Below are positions 1-5,783 of a stretch of 6,838 bases of DNA, piece by piece. The stretch covers positions 1 to 6,838 of the forward strand of contig WFYB01000224.1 of assembly GCA_015490315.1 (NCBI GenBank), written 5' to 3'. The notes beneath the pieces are model-generated. The model was not told where the DNA came from. It did not search any database and worked only from the letters and a program-made list of their open reading frames with translations. A program made the translations under genes and the position numbers. Numbering within the stretch: the stretch's first letter is position 1; every line of letters begins with the position of its first letter. The stretch comes from Sulfurovum sp. (lineage in GTDB: Bacteria; Campylobacterota; Campylobacteria; Campylobacterales; Sulfurovaceae).

Positions 1-2471
1 ACCTCAAGGAAATCCTCTTTGGCACCGGAGACCGATGCTTTCTGGATCGCAAGGATCGTATCACGGCTAAAGTCATGGAACTCTTCACCCTTCTTAAACT
101 TGTAGAATCCACCCTTGTAGAGCGGCAGTTTCTTGCCGTCAAGCTCAGTAGTAAATGCCTTTTGGTGTGCCGCATTGAGACGTACTTCGATATCTTCGTA
201 TCCCAGACCCGGCAGCAGTACCTGTGCACCTCTGAAACACTCCTCTACCATCTCACGGCTGAGCCCAAGAATATCAAAGAGCTTGGAATTTCTATAGCTC
301 GATACTGTTGAGATACCCATCTTTGACATGATTTTGAGGATACCCGCTCCGATCGCCCGGCGGGATTTACGCATCATGTAGGGCATATCCTCCGGATCAA
401 CATTCTCCTCACGCAGAATATTCTCTACTGTATAGTAGAGCAGATAGGCATAGACCGATGCCGCTCCAAAGCCGATCATCGTAGCAACAGAGTGCGGATC
501 AAACGCCTCACCGGTCACCGCAACGATACTGGTAAGATGGCGAACTTCTGCATCAAGTAGTGCATTGCTCAGGCGGCTGACCGCCATAGTCATCGGAATG
601 ACATTGCACGTTTCATCGAGTCCGCGGTCATCGAGGATGATCGTACGGATACCTTCATGCTTGACATCTTCGATGATACGCTCTACAAGTGCATTGAGAC
701 TACCGCGCAGATCACTTGTGTAGGTTGTAGAATAGCTCTTGCACTTGTAGCTTGGATGGTACTTTGGATCCTCAGGATTGCCAAACTCCTGAAGCAGTTG
801 GAACTTCTCTGCAGACATCACAGGAGAGACTGTCTTGAGACGGATTGCATGGTCTTCTCCGTCACTGAGGATATTGTGTGTTTCACCAAAGCCGGTATTG
901 AGACTCATAACGATCTTTTCACGGATCGGGTCTATCGGCGGGTTGGTCACCTGTGCGAACTTCTGCTTGAAGAAGTCTGTAAAGTTACGCTGCTTTTCGG
1001 AGAACGCTGCCAACGGCGTATCATCACCCATCGCACCGGTGGTCTCTTTGCCTTCATGTACCATAGGCTTGATCACTTCACGGATCACTTCAAGCGTATA
1101 GTTGAAGTAGCGCTGTTTCGCTTCCATATCACGCTTGCTGCCCGCCATATTGCTGACTTTGACATCGGTTGTATGCTCTTGCAGATAGGTCATGTGCTTG
1201 TTGAGCCACTGGGCATAAGGGTGCTGAGATTTGAGATAGTCGTTGATATCCTCATTCTTCATCACTTTGCCTGACTCAAGATCGAGTCCGATCATCTGTC
1301 CTGACTGCAATCTTCCACGCTCTACGATCTCCTCTTCCGGTGTCTCAAGAACCCCGTACTCTGAAGAGATCAGCAATCTGTTGTCTGTCGTGATGATATA
1401 TTTCGCCGGTCTAAGTCCATTTCTGTCAAGCACACATCCGATGAACTTGCCATCTGTCAAACTCACTGCGGCAGGACCGTCCCACGGCTCAAAACAGGTA
1501 GAGACATACTCATAAAATGCCTTGAGATCCGGATCCATATTGGGTGCATTGTGCCATGGTGCGGGGATCAACGATCGTGCCGCCTTGAAGAAGTCCATAC
1601 CGTTGACACGGAGGAACTCGAAGAAGTTATCCAGACTTGCCGAATCGCTCATCCCTTCCTGGATGATATCACCGATACGTGAGAGCTCCTCATCGGTAAA
1701 GATCTCACTTTTGGCACCCTTGACCTTGGCTGCGACATTGAAGCGGTTGGCAGTGACAGAGTTGATCTCACCGTTGTGTGCGATCGCACGGAAAGGCTGT
1801 GCCAGTTTCCACTCCGGCAGCGTGTTGGTGGAAAATCTCTGGTGAAAAAGACAAAACGAGATCTCGAAATCCTCATCGGCAAGATCCTTGTAGAACTCCT
1901 TGATATGCGTAGGCATCACGAGTCCTTTATAGGAGACGACCTTGGTAGAGAATGACGGGATATAGAATGACGTATTGGCTTTAAGTGCATGTTCGATCTC
2001 TTTGCGTGTCAGGTAAACAAGGGCATCAAAGCGTGCTTCGGAGATCGCCTCTTTGGGTGCGACGAACACCTGTTTCATCGTTGGCAGAGATGCAAGCGCC
2101 TGTTCTCCCAGTGCATTGGTATCTACCGGTACCTCTCTGGTATAGAGAATCTCCAGACCGTTATGGGCACATTTCTCTTCGATCACATCGAACTCTGAAG
2201 GGTCGGTAGAGAAGACCATCGCAACAGCGTAATTCTCCGGCAGCGTGATACCCTCTGCCGCAGCCTGCTTGGCAAAAAATGTTTTGGGAAGAGAGAGAAG
2301 AAGACCCGACCCGTCACCCGTCTTGCCGTCTGCTGCGATCGCACCTCTGTGCATCATACGCGACAGTGCAGTGACTGCATCTTCCAGATTTTTGTGTGAA
2401 GGGGTATTGTCGATGGATGCAAGCAGTCCAAATCCACAATTGTCCTTAAATGAAGTAAAGAGATCTCTCAT
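1..2471 (-). CDS. gltB: Glutamate synthase large subunit, N-terminal part (partial at left edge)
   Basis: Large subunit of glutamate synthase, which makes two glutamates from glutamine and 2-oxoglutarate in the cytoplasm; ammonia released by the amidotransferase domain is channelled to the FMN domain. The frame is open for 823 codons with no stop and leaves the window. The start is ATG with AAGG about seven bases upstream. An 11-residue propeptide precedes Cys12 (NCGFGL), the expected N-terminal nucleophile of class II glutamine amidotransferases. Further landmarks are HQRFSTNT (210-217), HNGEIN (232-237), EPWDGPAA (328-335) and DRNGLRPAKY (349-358). The central domain signature MGDDTPLAAFS lies near 480-491, followed by FAQVTNPPIDPIRE (505-518). 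The family is usually about 1,450-1,500 residues, so roughly 45% including most of the FMN/Fe-S synthase domain lies outside. The small subunit gltD is not in view. The identification is very secure. Confidence 0.97.
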   Translation of the reverse strand, partial: MRDLFTSFKDNCGFGLLASIDNTPSHKNLEDAVTALSRMMHRGAIAADGKTGDGSGLLLSLPKTFFAKQAAAEGITLPENYAVAMVFSTDPSEFDVIEEKCAHNGLEILYTREVPVDTNALGEQALASLPTMKQVFVAPKEAISEARFDALVYLTRKEIEHALKANTSFYIPSFSTKVVSYKGLVMPTHIKEFYKDLADEDFEISFCLFHQRFSTNTLPEWKLAQPFRAIAHNGEINSVTANRFNVAAKVKGAKSEIFTDEELSRIGDIIQEGMSDSASLDNFFEFLRVNGMDFFKAARSLIPAPWHNAPNMDPDLKAFYEYVSTCFEPWDGPAAVSLTDGKFIGCVLDRNGLRPAKYIITTDNRLLISSEYGVLETPEEEIVERGRLQSGQMIGLDLESGKVMKNEDINDYLKSQHPYAQWLNKHMTYLQEHTTDVKVSNMAGSKRDMEAKQRYFNYTLEVIREVIKPMVHEGKETTGAMGDDTPLAAFSEKQRNFTDFFKQKFAQVTNPPIDPIREKIVMSLNTGFGETHNILSDGEDHAIRLKTVSPVMSAEKFQLLQEFGNPEDPKYHPSYKCKSYSTTYTSDLRGSLNALVERIIEDVKHEGIRTIILDDRGLDETCNVIPMTMAVSRLSNALLDAEVRHLTSIVAVTGEAFDPHSVATMIGFGAASVYAYLLYYTVENILREENVDPEDMPYMMRKSRRAIGAGILKIMSKMGISTVSSYRNSKLFDILGLSREMVEECFRGAQVLLPGLGYEDIEVRLNAAHQKAFTTELDGKKLPLYKGGFYKFKKGEEFHDFSRDTILAIQKASVSGAKEDFLE

Positions 2472-2500
2472 ATGCCAACCTTAAAAAATAATATATCCAT

Positions 2501-2514
2501 GCACATTATTGTGC
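2501..2514. promoter_or_regulatory. Inverted repeat GCACA-TTAT-TGTGC in the gltB leader
   Basis: A perfect 5-4-5 inverted repeat lies 30 bp upstream of the gltB start. With transcription starting near 2523 it would be at about +10 to +23. It could be a repressor operator or a small 5'-UTR hairpin. The regulator cannot be named from sequence alone. Confidence 0.35.
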
Positions 2515-2522
2515 CTGTAAAT

Positions 2523-2535
2523 GGTGGCGATTATA
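2523..2535 (-). promoter_or_regulatory. Probable gltB promoter (-10 element)
   Basis: On the minus strand, TATAAT occupies 2535-2530, preceded by GGG, which predicts a start of transcription near 2523 and a 5' leader of about 52 nt before the gltB ATG. No good -35 hexamer sits at 16-18 bp. This is common in Campylobacterota, where -35 boxes are poorly conserved, and would also fit activator dependence. It is the best -10 match between gltB and the divergent gene. Confidence 0.55.
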
Positions 2536-2547
2536 CCCAAAATGCGG

Positions 2548-2562
2548 TTAAAGGCTCTTTAA
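2548..2562. promoter_or_regulatory. Inverted repeat TTAAAG-GCT-CTTTAA over the gltB -35 region
   Basis: A perfect 6-3-6 inverted repeat is centred at 2555, about -32 relative to the predicted gltB start. It covers the place where a -35 hexamer would be. GCGG and CCGC flank it more distantly (2544-2547 and 2567-2570). The position suits a regulatory protein controlling gltB, but none can be assigned. Confidence 0.35.
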
Positions 2563-2634
2563 GCTGCCGCTCTGCCTGCATCTGTCAAGGCTTTTAGCGG
2601 GTTTTCACAATCCTCTTTTTAACATCAATTAACG

Positions 2635-2647
2635 TATAATTGATCTC
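2635..2647 (+). promoter_or_regulatory. Probable recO promoter (-10 element)
   Basis: TATAAT at 2635-2640 on the plus strand predicts a start near 2647 and a leader of about 150 nt ahead of recO. That leader would contain the whole hairpin element at 2667-2753. There is no clear -35 box; a T-rich stretch (2612-2620) lies upstream. Confidence 0.45.
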
Positions 2648-2666
2648 TCTGCCTAATGTTTCACAA

Positions 2667-2753
2667 CGGTTTCACCCGATGGCGACAAAGGAGCACCTCA
2701 CCCATGAAATGGGCGCTTGCGTTTGCGACTGCCAGAGCTATCGGGTGAAACCG
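2667..2753. repeat. Structured hairpin element, copy 1 (short form)
   Basis: A 17-bp stem closes this 87-bp element: 2667-2683 pairs with 2737-2753 with only one G-T pair. The interior starts with GACAAAGGAGCACC (2684-2697), followed by a CCCAT-GAA-ATGGG mini-hairpin (2701-2713), and ends with GTTTGCGACTGCCAGAG (2721-2737). The first and last of these blocks recur without change in copy 2 near 5121 and 5238, whereas the closing stems differ in sequence but still pair. On the plus strand it would be in the recO leader; on the minus strand it lies upstream of the gltB promoter. The transcribed strand, and whether it acts as RNA or as a mobile DNA hairpin, is undecided. It matches no riboswitch class I can recall. 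Confidence 0.75.
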
Positions 2754-2786
2754 ACAGAATTTTAGAGATTTAATTACTATGAAAAC

Positions 2787-2790
2787 GGAG
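2787..2790 (+). promoter_or_regulatory. Ribosome binding site that places the recO start at 2797
   Basis: GGAG ends six bases before the AUC codon at 2797. This is ideal spacing for initiation there, and nothing comparable precedes the GTG at 2872. The same bases also form the end of a four-codon frame (ATG at 2779, TAA at 2791-2793) in register with recO. Confidence 0.6.
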
Positions 2791-2796
2791 TAAGAT

Positions 2797-3414
2797 ATCA
2801 AAGGGTTTATACTCAAGGTCAGCAAAGCCAAAAATGAGGACTCCATCGCCACTGTTCTGACCCGTCACGATGTGCGTACCTACTACCGTTTTTTCGGTGC
2901 GCGGCACTCTATTTTGCAGCTGGGCAATCTCATCGACTTTGAAGTAGAGGGGGAGGATGGACGCTTCCTGCCGAGACTGCGTTCGCTCTCACATATCGGT
3001 TTTCCGTGGCTCTACGACCACAACCGTCTACTAATATGGCACAGCTTTGTGGGGCGCTTCGAACCCCATCTGAGGGATGCAGGGGAAATCGAGACATTTT
3101 ACTATGACCTGCTGCTCAACGCTGCAAAAAAATGGTACAGACAAAACCCCAAAAGGATCGTCATAGAGAGCTATCTGCAGCTCCTTGAGTATGAAGGAAG
3201 GCTCTACCCCCAAGAGCGATGCTACATCTGCGAGAACCGTATCGAAGAGGAGATCGCCCTGATGCAGGCATACAAGCCTGCACACCCCCACTGCATCTAC
3301 GCCCCTGCCCTGCCGAGCAAAAAGATATTTGATCTTTTCAAGAGTAAAAAAACTGTCTTTTTGGAAGACTATGAGGTAGAGCACCTCTATGAGGTCGTTA
3401 TGAAGGGATTGTGA
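2797..3414 (+). CDS. recO: Recombination mediator RecO, epsilonproteobacterial type, apparent AUC start
   Basis: RecO helps load RecA on gapped DNA in the RecFOR pathway by displacing SSB and annealing strands. Reading from 2797 gives 205 residues beginning (M)KGFILKVSKAKNEDS, the N-terminal OB-fold strand expected for this family. It continues through YYRFFGARHSI (29-39) and NLIDFEVE, a helical middle, and a C-terminal CYIC (142-145) with HPHC (163-166), likely a zinc site. About 205 residues is the usual size in Campylobacterota, which have a short RecO. The only conventional start in frame is GTG at 2872, which would remove 25 residues of the OB fold. An in-frame TAA at 2791 rules out a start further upstream. 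The codon at 2797 is ATC, so this is a rare initiation codon, an ATG-to-ATC change, or a sequencing error. The next gene follows 36 bp downstream on the same strand. Confidence 0.82.
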   Translation: MKGFILKVSKAKNEDSIATVLTRHDVRTYYRFFGARHSILQLGNLIDFEVEGEDGRFLPRLRSLSHIGFPWLYDHNRLLIWHSFVGRFEPHLRDAGEIETFYYDLLLNAAKKWYRQNPKRIVIESYLQLLEYEGRLYPQERCYICENRIEEEIALMQAYKPAHPHCIYAPALPSKKIFDLFKSKKTVFLEDYEVEHLYEVVMKGL

Positions 3415-3427
3415 TATAATAGTTCCA
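3415..3427 (+). promoter_or_regulatory. Possible internal promoter for the AhpD-like gene
   Basis: TATAAT at 3415-3420 begins directly after the recO stop codon and lies 30 bp before the next ATG. It gives a short leader if used. No -35 box is evident, so transcription might also come only by read-through from recO. Confidence 0.4.
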
Positions 3428-3450
3428 TTATTTCGTCAAAAGGAGAGAGC

Positions 3451-3981
3451 ATGGCATATATCACACTTTGCCAATATGAGGATATGATCCCTGAGATCAA
3501 AGAGAAGGCGGCACCGATACTCGAGAAGAGCGGACAGCTCGGAGAGATATTTGAGCTGCTGGCACTCGACAAAGACCTCTACTTTGCTACCGACACGATG
3601 GTACAAAACTTCCTTCTCAAAGAGACCCGTTTGCCCTACAATACCAAAGAGCGGATCGCCCTGCTTGTCTCTCTGGCAAACAACTGTACCATGTGTGTCG
3701 ATGTACACAAAAATATCGCGAAGATGCTCGGCATGACAGAGGCGGAGGTCGAAGAGACCCTGCAAGGTATTGATGCCATCGATACAGACGAAAAGGAGAA
3801 AGCCCTGCTTCAACTCTGTCTCAAAGCATCAGGCAGTAAAAGCTACAAAACCACACAAGAGGATATTGATAGACTCAAGGAGATGGGATGGAGTGAGATG
3901 GAGATCCTTGAAGCAGTCAAGATCGCTGCCTATTTCAACTATATCAATACCCTTTCCAATGTCTTTGGACTGGGGAAATAG
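3451..3981 (+). CDS. Carboxymuconolactone decarboxylase / AhpD-like protein
   Basis: A 176-residue all-helical protein with the AhpD-type active-site signature: Glu67 (KERIALL), then C79-T-M-C82 and His86 in NNCTMCVDVHK. In AhpD relatives the CxxC pair with the Glu and His carries out thiol-based hydroperoxide reduction or passes electrons to a peroxiredoxin. A general role in peroxide or thiol redox chemistry is therefore likely, while true carboxymuconolactone decarboxylation is unlikely given the CxxC. The length suits the two-half CMD/AhpD fold. There is no signal peptide or membrane segment, so it should be cytoplasmic. The start is well supported by AAAGGAGAG just upstream of ATG. It lies 36 bp after recO and its end converges on the hemerythrin gene with eight bases between stops. 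The substrate and electron donor are unknown. Confidence 0.87.
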   Translation: MAYITLCQYEDMIPEIKEKAAPILEKSGQLGEIFELLALDKDLYFATDTMVQNFLLKETRLPYNTKERIALLVSLANNCTMCVDVHKNIAKMLGMTEAEVEETLQGIDAIDTDEKEKALLQLCLKASGSKSYKTTQEDIDRLKEMGWSEMEILEAVKIAAYFNYINTLSNVFGLGK

Positions 3982-3998
3982 CAGATTGGCTATTCCAG
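3970..3998. terminator. Possible bidirectional hairpin between converging genes
   Basis: AATAGC (3977-3982) pairs with GCTATT (3989-3994) around a six-base loop, and CTGG/CCAG outside extends the stem past a three-base bulge. Both converging stop codons (3979-3981 plus, 3992-3990 minus) lie inside the hairpin. Neither side has a T-run, so intrinsic termination would be weak; the hairpin may instead protect transcript ends. Confidence 0.3.
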
Positions 3999-4460
3999 AT
4001 AAAGGGTATAGAGATTTTCCTCTTCTGAGGTGATACGGATAGAAAGCTCTTCCACGATTTCAGCAAACTTCTTCCCAAACTCCTCATCCAGAGGAACATC
4101 ATCTCTACTGTAATAATCAAAAAAGTGCAGGACATCTTTTTGTATCTCTTTGATCGACTCTTCAAAAGATTTGAGGATAGACAAAGCGCCGACATCTTCT
4201 TTGTAGTACTCTTTGAGATACCAGTATAGCTTGATATCTTCTTCCATAAAGTGTCCCAACAGTTCCATTTTGAGAGACTTGAGCAGCTTCTTGACCTTCC
4301 CTGTCCCCAAAGCACCTTCATCCATCGCTTCCTGTATCTTGCCGATATGCGATACAAGTACTTTGTGCTCATGATGAAACTTGGGTATTAGCCTCGCATC
4401 ATATTCAGGCACATGGCTTTTCTTTTTCTCTTTTTTCTCAAACAATCCAAACAGTCCCAT
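3990..4460 (-). CDS. Hemerythrin-like HHE-domain protein
   Basis: A 156-residue cytoplasmic protein. After a lysine-rich N-terminus (residues 9-14) it has the pattern of a hemerythrin-type four-helix bundle: H29-H30-E31-H32 in the first helix, H70-F-M-E73-E74 in the second, H112 in the third, and E146-E148 before a final LYTLYLE. These positions suit a diiron site. Such proteins bind O2 or NO, or sense iron or redox state; the exact ligand here is unknown. The start is ATG with GGGGGAT and AGGA close upstream. The promoter region has an FNR-type box and three tandem 26-bp repeats carrying -10 elements, implying control by oxygen or a related signal, which suits a diiron gas-binding protein. 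The gene ends eight bases from the converging AhpD-like gene. Confidence 0.85.
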   Translation of the reverse strand: MGLFGLFEKKEKKKSHVPEYDARLIPKFHHEHKVLVSHIGKIQEAMDEGALGTGKVKKLLKSLKMELLGHFMEEDIKLYWYLKEYYKEDVGALSILKSFEESIKEIQKDVLHFFDYYSRDDVPLDEEFGKKFAEIVEELSIRITSEEENLYTLYLE

Positions 4461-4478
4461 TTCCTATCCCCCAACCAT

Positions 4479-4556
4479 TACTTTATATAATATTAATTAT
4501 AACATACTTTATATAATATTAATTATAACATACTTTATATAATATTAATTATAACA
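4479..4556. repeat. Three perfect 26-bp tandem repeats in the hemerythrin promoter region
   Basis: The units at 4479-4504, 4505-4530 and 4531-4556 are identical over all 26 bases and lie end to end without spacers. Each has an inverted repeat TATAAT-TAAT-ATTATA on the minus strand. Each also has the extended -10 sequence TGTTATAAT, with TATAAT at 4553-4548, 4527-4522 and 4501-4496. The array starts 18 bp upstream of the hemerythrin ATG. The complete identity suggests recent duplication or ongoing slippage. Confidence 0.97.
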
Positions 4557-4589
4557 GGAGAGAAGATAGCGGTTTTTGATGCAAATCAA
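4541..4589 (-). promoter_or_regulatory. FNR-type class II promoter of the hemerythrin gene
   Basis: TTGAT-GCAA-ATCAA at 4576-4589 is a perfect match to the FNR consensus TTGAT-N4-ATCAA. The nearest repeat unit supplies TGTTATAAT with TATAAT at 4553-4548. With that hexamer set at -12 to -7 the start is 4541 and the box is centred exactly at -41.5, the standard class II activator position. The leader would be about 80 nt and run through the other two repeats. Another CRP/FNR-family regulator with the same site preference is possible. Confidence 0.75.
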
Positions 4590-4684
4590 GGAAAAAAATA
4601 TCGTTTTATGTTAATAAGCGTAGAGAGATTATCAGATAATGTACTGATGTTTAACAGGTTTTGAGAAAGCGTCAGGAAAAAGGA

Positions 4685-5029
4685 CTATGCCTTTTTCACA
4701 AACTCCTGCTTGAGCTTGATCGCTCCGACACCGGGGACTTTGCAGTCGATGTTGTGACCGTCGCTGCTTTCGACCAGACGGATACCTTTGATCTTCGTAC
4801 CGACTTTGATGCCGCCGCTGCTTCCTTTGACCTTGAGATCTTTGATGACTGTGACGGTATCACCGTCTGCAAGGATATTACCGTTGGCATCTTTGACCAC
4901 GAGAGATGATTCATCCTCAGCCGATGCATCTTTGCTCCACTCATGTGCACACTCAGGACAGATATAGAGACTGCCGTCCTCATAGGTATATTCACTACCG
5001 CATTTTGGGCAATTTGGGATATTTTCCAT
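4685..5029 (-). CDS. yjdM: Zinc-ribbon protein YjdM (formerly PhnA)
   Basis: A 114-residue protein of the YjdM/PhnA family. The N-terminal zinc ribbon has C7-P-K-C10 and C24-P-E-C27. The C-terminal domain includes the family-typical DGDTVTVIKDLKVKG and GTKIKGIRLV stretches, ending in KLKQEFVKKA. The length is normal and the gene looks intact. It is cytoplasmic with no membrane segment. The old name comes from its position near phosphonate genes in Escherichia coli; it is not a phosphonoacetate hydrolase, and no enzymatic role is established. No phosphonate genes are visible here. The start is ATG with GAAGGA upstream. A weak -10 (TAAAAT, 5062-5057) might serve as its promoter. The hairpin element copy 2 ends 60 bp upstream. 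Confidence 0.94.
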   Translation of the reverse strand: MENIPNCPKCGSEYTYEDGSLYICPECAHEWSKDASAEDESSLVVKDANGNILADGDTVTVIKDLKVKGSSGGIKVGTKIKGIRLVESSDGHNIDCKVPGVGAIKLKQEFVKKA

Positions 5030-5088
5030 TGTTTTCCTTCGATATAGATTTGACGTATTTTACTCTTTTTTCCTTACTTAAAGCCTCC

Positions 5089-5280
5089 GAAAAACTGCAA
5101 ATTCGAGTCGGGTCGATGACGACAAAGGAGCACCCAACCCCTGAAATGGTCTTGCCTCCACGGCTTCGCATCGCTCCGATCGTTTCGGTTCCGAAGCTAC
5201 AAAAGACAAGCAGTTGTCTTTTGCTTACGCTTCTCATGTTTGCGACTGCCAGAGTCATCGATCCGACTCAAATGTTTTTC
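5089..5280. repeat. Structured hairpin element, copy 2 (long form)
   Basis: 5101-5120 pairs with 5254-5273 over 20 positions with one G-T pair and one mismatch. GAAAAAC (5089-5095) and GTTTTTC (5274-5280) add an outer stem. The core blocks GACAAAGGAGCACC (5121-5134), TGAAATGG (5142-5149) and GTTTGCGACTGCCAGAG (5238-5254) match copy 1. Between them lies an 88-nt expansion (5150-5237) where copy 1 has only eight bases. That expansion contains a GCTTCG/CGAAGC stem (5163-5197) and a perfect nine-bp hairpin closing on GCAG (5201-5222). The element ends 11 bp beyond the stop of the thioredoxin-like gene and lies upstream of yjdM, so it could serve as a transcript end or a leader on the minus strand. 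Confidence 0.75.
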
Positions 5281-5291
5281 AAAAGGATCAA

Positions 5292-5783
5292 TTACTCCGC
5301 CATTTTCATCCGTGCCAGCAGTCCTGCTGTAGTGGTATAGCCTACATCGGTGTACTTGAGCTTGCCGTGGCTGTCGTAGATCAGCGTCGTAGGAAACGCC
5401 GAGAGGTGAAAGGCACGGCTCCATCTGCCATCCGTATCGTTATAGACCGGATATGAGACCCCTTTTTTCTCAAGATAGCTACGGATCTCTTCGTCTGTTC
5501 CTGAATTGTTGGCGACAGTAAGTACCGGATAACGCTTGGCGACCGCATCGACATTGGCTGCCTCCATACCGCAGACATGACACCAAGTCCCCCAGAAGTG
5601 GATCATCAGCGGCTTGCCCTTCTCATAGTGAAACTGCTTGCCGTCAATCAGCCTCACCGCCACATCGGGTACCGTGTCGGTGGTCAGTTTGGGCTTGCGT
5701 ATCGCACCGATGACAAGCATCAGTACAAATAATACTGCCAAGGTGATCACAATCTCTTTTGTAAAATGAATGATTTTTTTCAT
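5292..5783 (-). CDS. Membrane-anchored thioredoxin-like protein (TlpA/ScsD type)
   Basis: A 163-residue protein with a short basic N-terminus, one hydrophobic anchor (about 11-28) and a thioredoxin fold facing the periplasm. The active site is FWGTWC68-H-V-C71, and the cis-proline loop is FPTTLIYD with Pro131. This arrangement suits a thiol-disulfide oxidoreductase of the TlpA/ResA or ScsD group; the second half (TVANNSGTDEEIRSYLEKKG) resembles ScsD-like proteins. The partner is unknown: cytochrome c maturation, metal stress or general periplasmic thiol repair are all possible, and no partner gene is in view. Its ATG overlaps the TGA of the upstream kinase gene as ATGA, implying translational coupling. 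The stop is followed at once by hairpin element copy 2. Confidence 0.88.
   Translation of the reverse strand: MKKIIHFTKEIVITLAVLFVLMLVIGAIRKPKLTTDTVPDVAVRLIDGKQFHYEKGKPLMIHFWGTWCHVCGMEAANVDAVAKRYPVLTVANNSGTDEEIRSYLEKKGVSYPVYNDTDGRWSRAFHLSAFPTTLIYDSHGKLKYTDVGYTTTAGLLARMKMAE

Noticed and set aside
657..1274. A 205-codon open frame on the plus strand
   Set aside because: It lies wholly antisense to the highly conserved gltB reading frame and in codon register with it, so its openness follows from gltB codon use. Its translation has no recognisable domain.
2583..2588. TTGACA on the minus strand as the gltB -35 box
   Set aside because: It is about 47 bp from the TATAAT at 2535-2530, far too distant to pair with it.
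2667..2753. Integron attC site or a known riboswitch
   Set aside because: The ends lack the GTTRRRY/RYYYAAC attC core motifs and no integrase is present. The conserved core does not match the cobalamin, c-di-GMP, TPP, SAM, SAH, glycine or Moco motifs that I can recall.
2661..2852. Short minus-strand frame through hairpin copy 1, and a similar one through copy 2 (4995-5258), both containing LAVAN
   Set aside because: The shared peptide comes from the conserved hairpin core, not from protein selection. The frames have no common start or length and overlap recO or yjdM sequence.
2872..3414. recO starting at the GTG codon 2872
   Set aside because: It would remove 25 residues that match the family N-terminus and it has no ribosome binding site, whereas GGAG is well placed for 2797.
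4479..4556. CRISPR array
   Set aside because: The 26-bp repeats are contiguous with no spacers, and no cas genes are present.
4628..4640. ATTAT-CAG-ATAAT inverted repeat as a Fur box
   Set aside because: Only five bases per arm in AT-rich DNA, a poor match to the full Fur consensus, and no promoter placed sensibly next to it.
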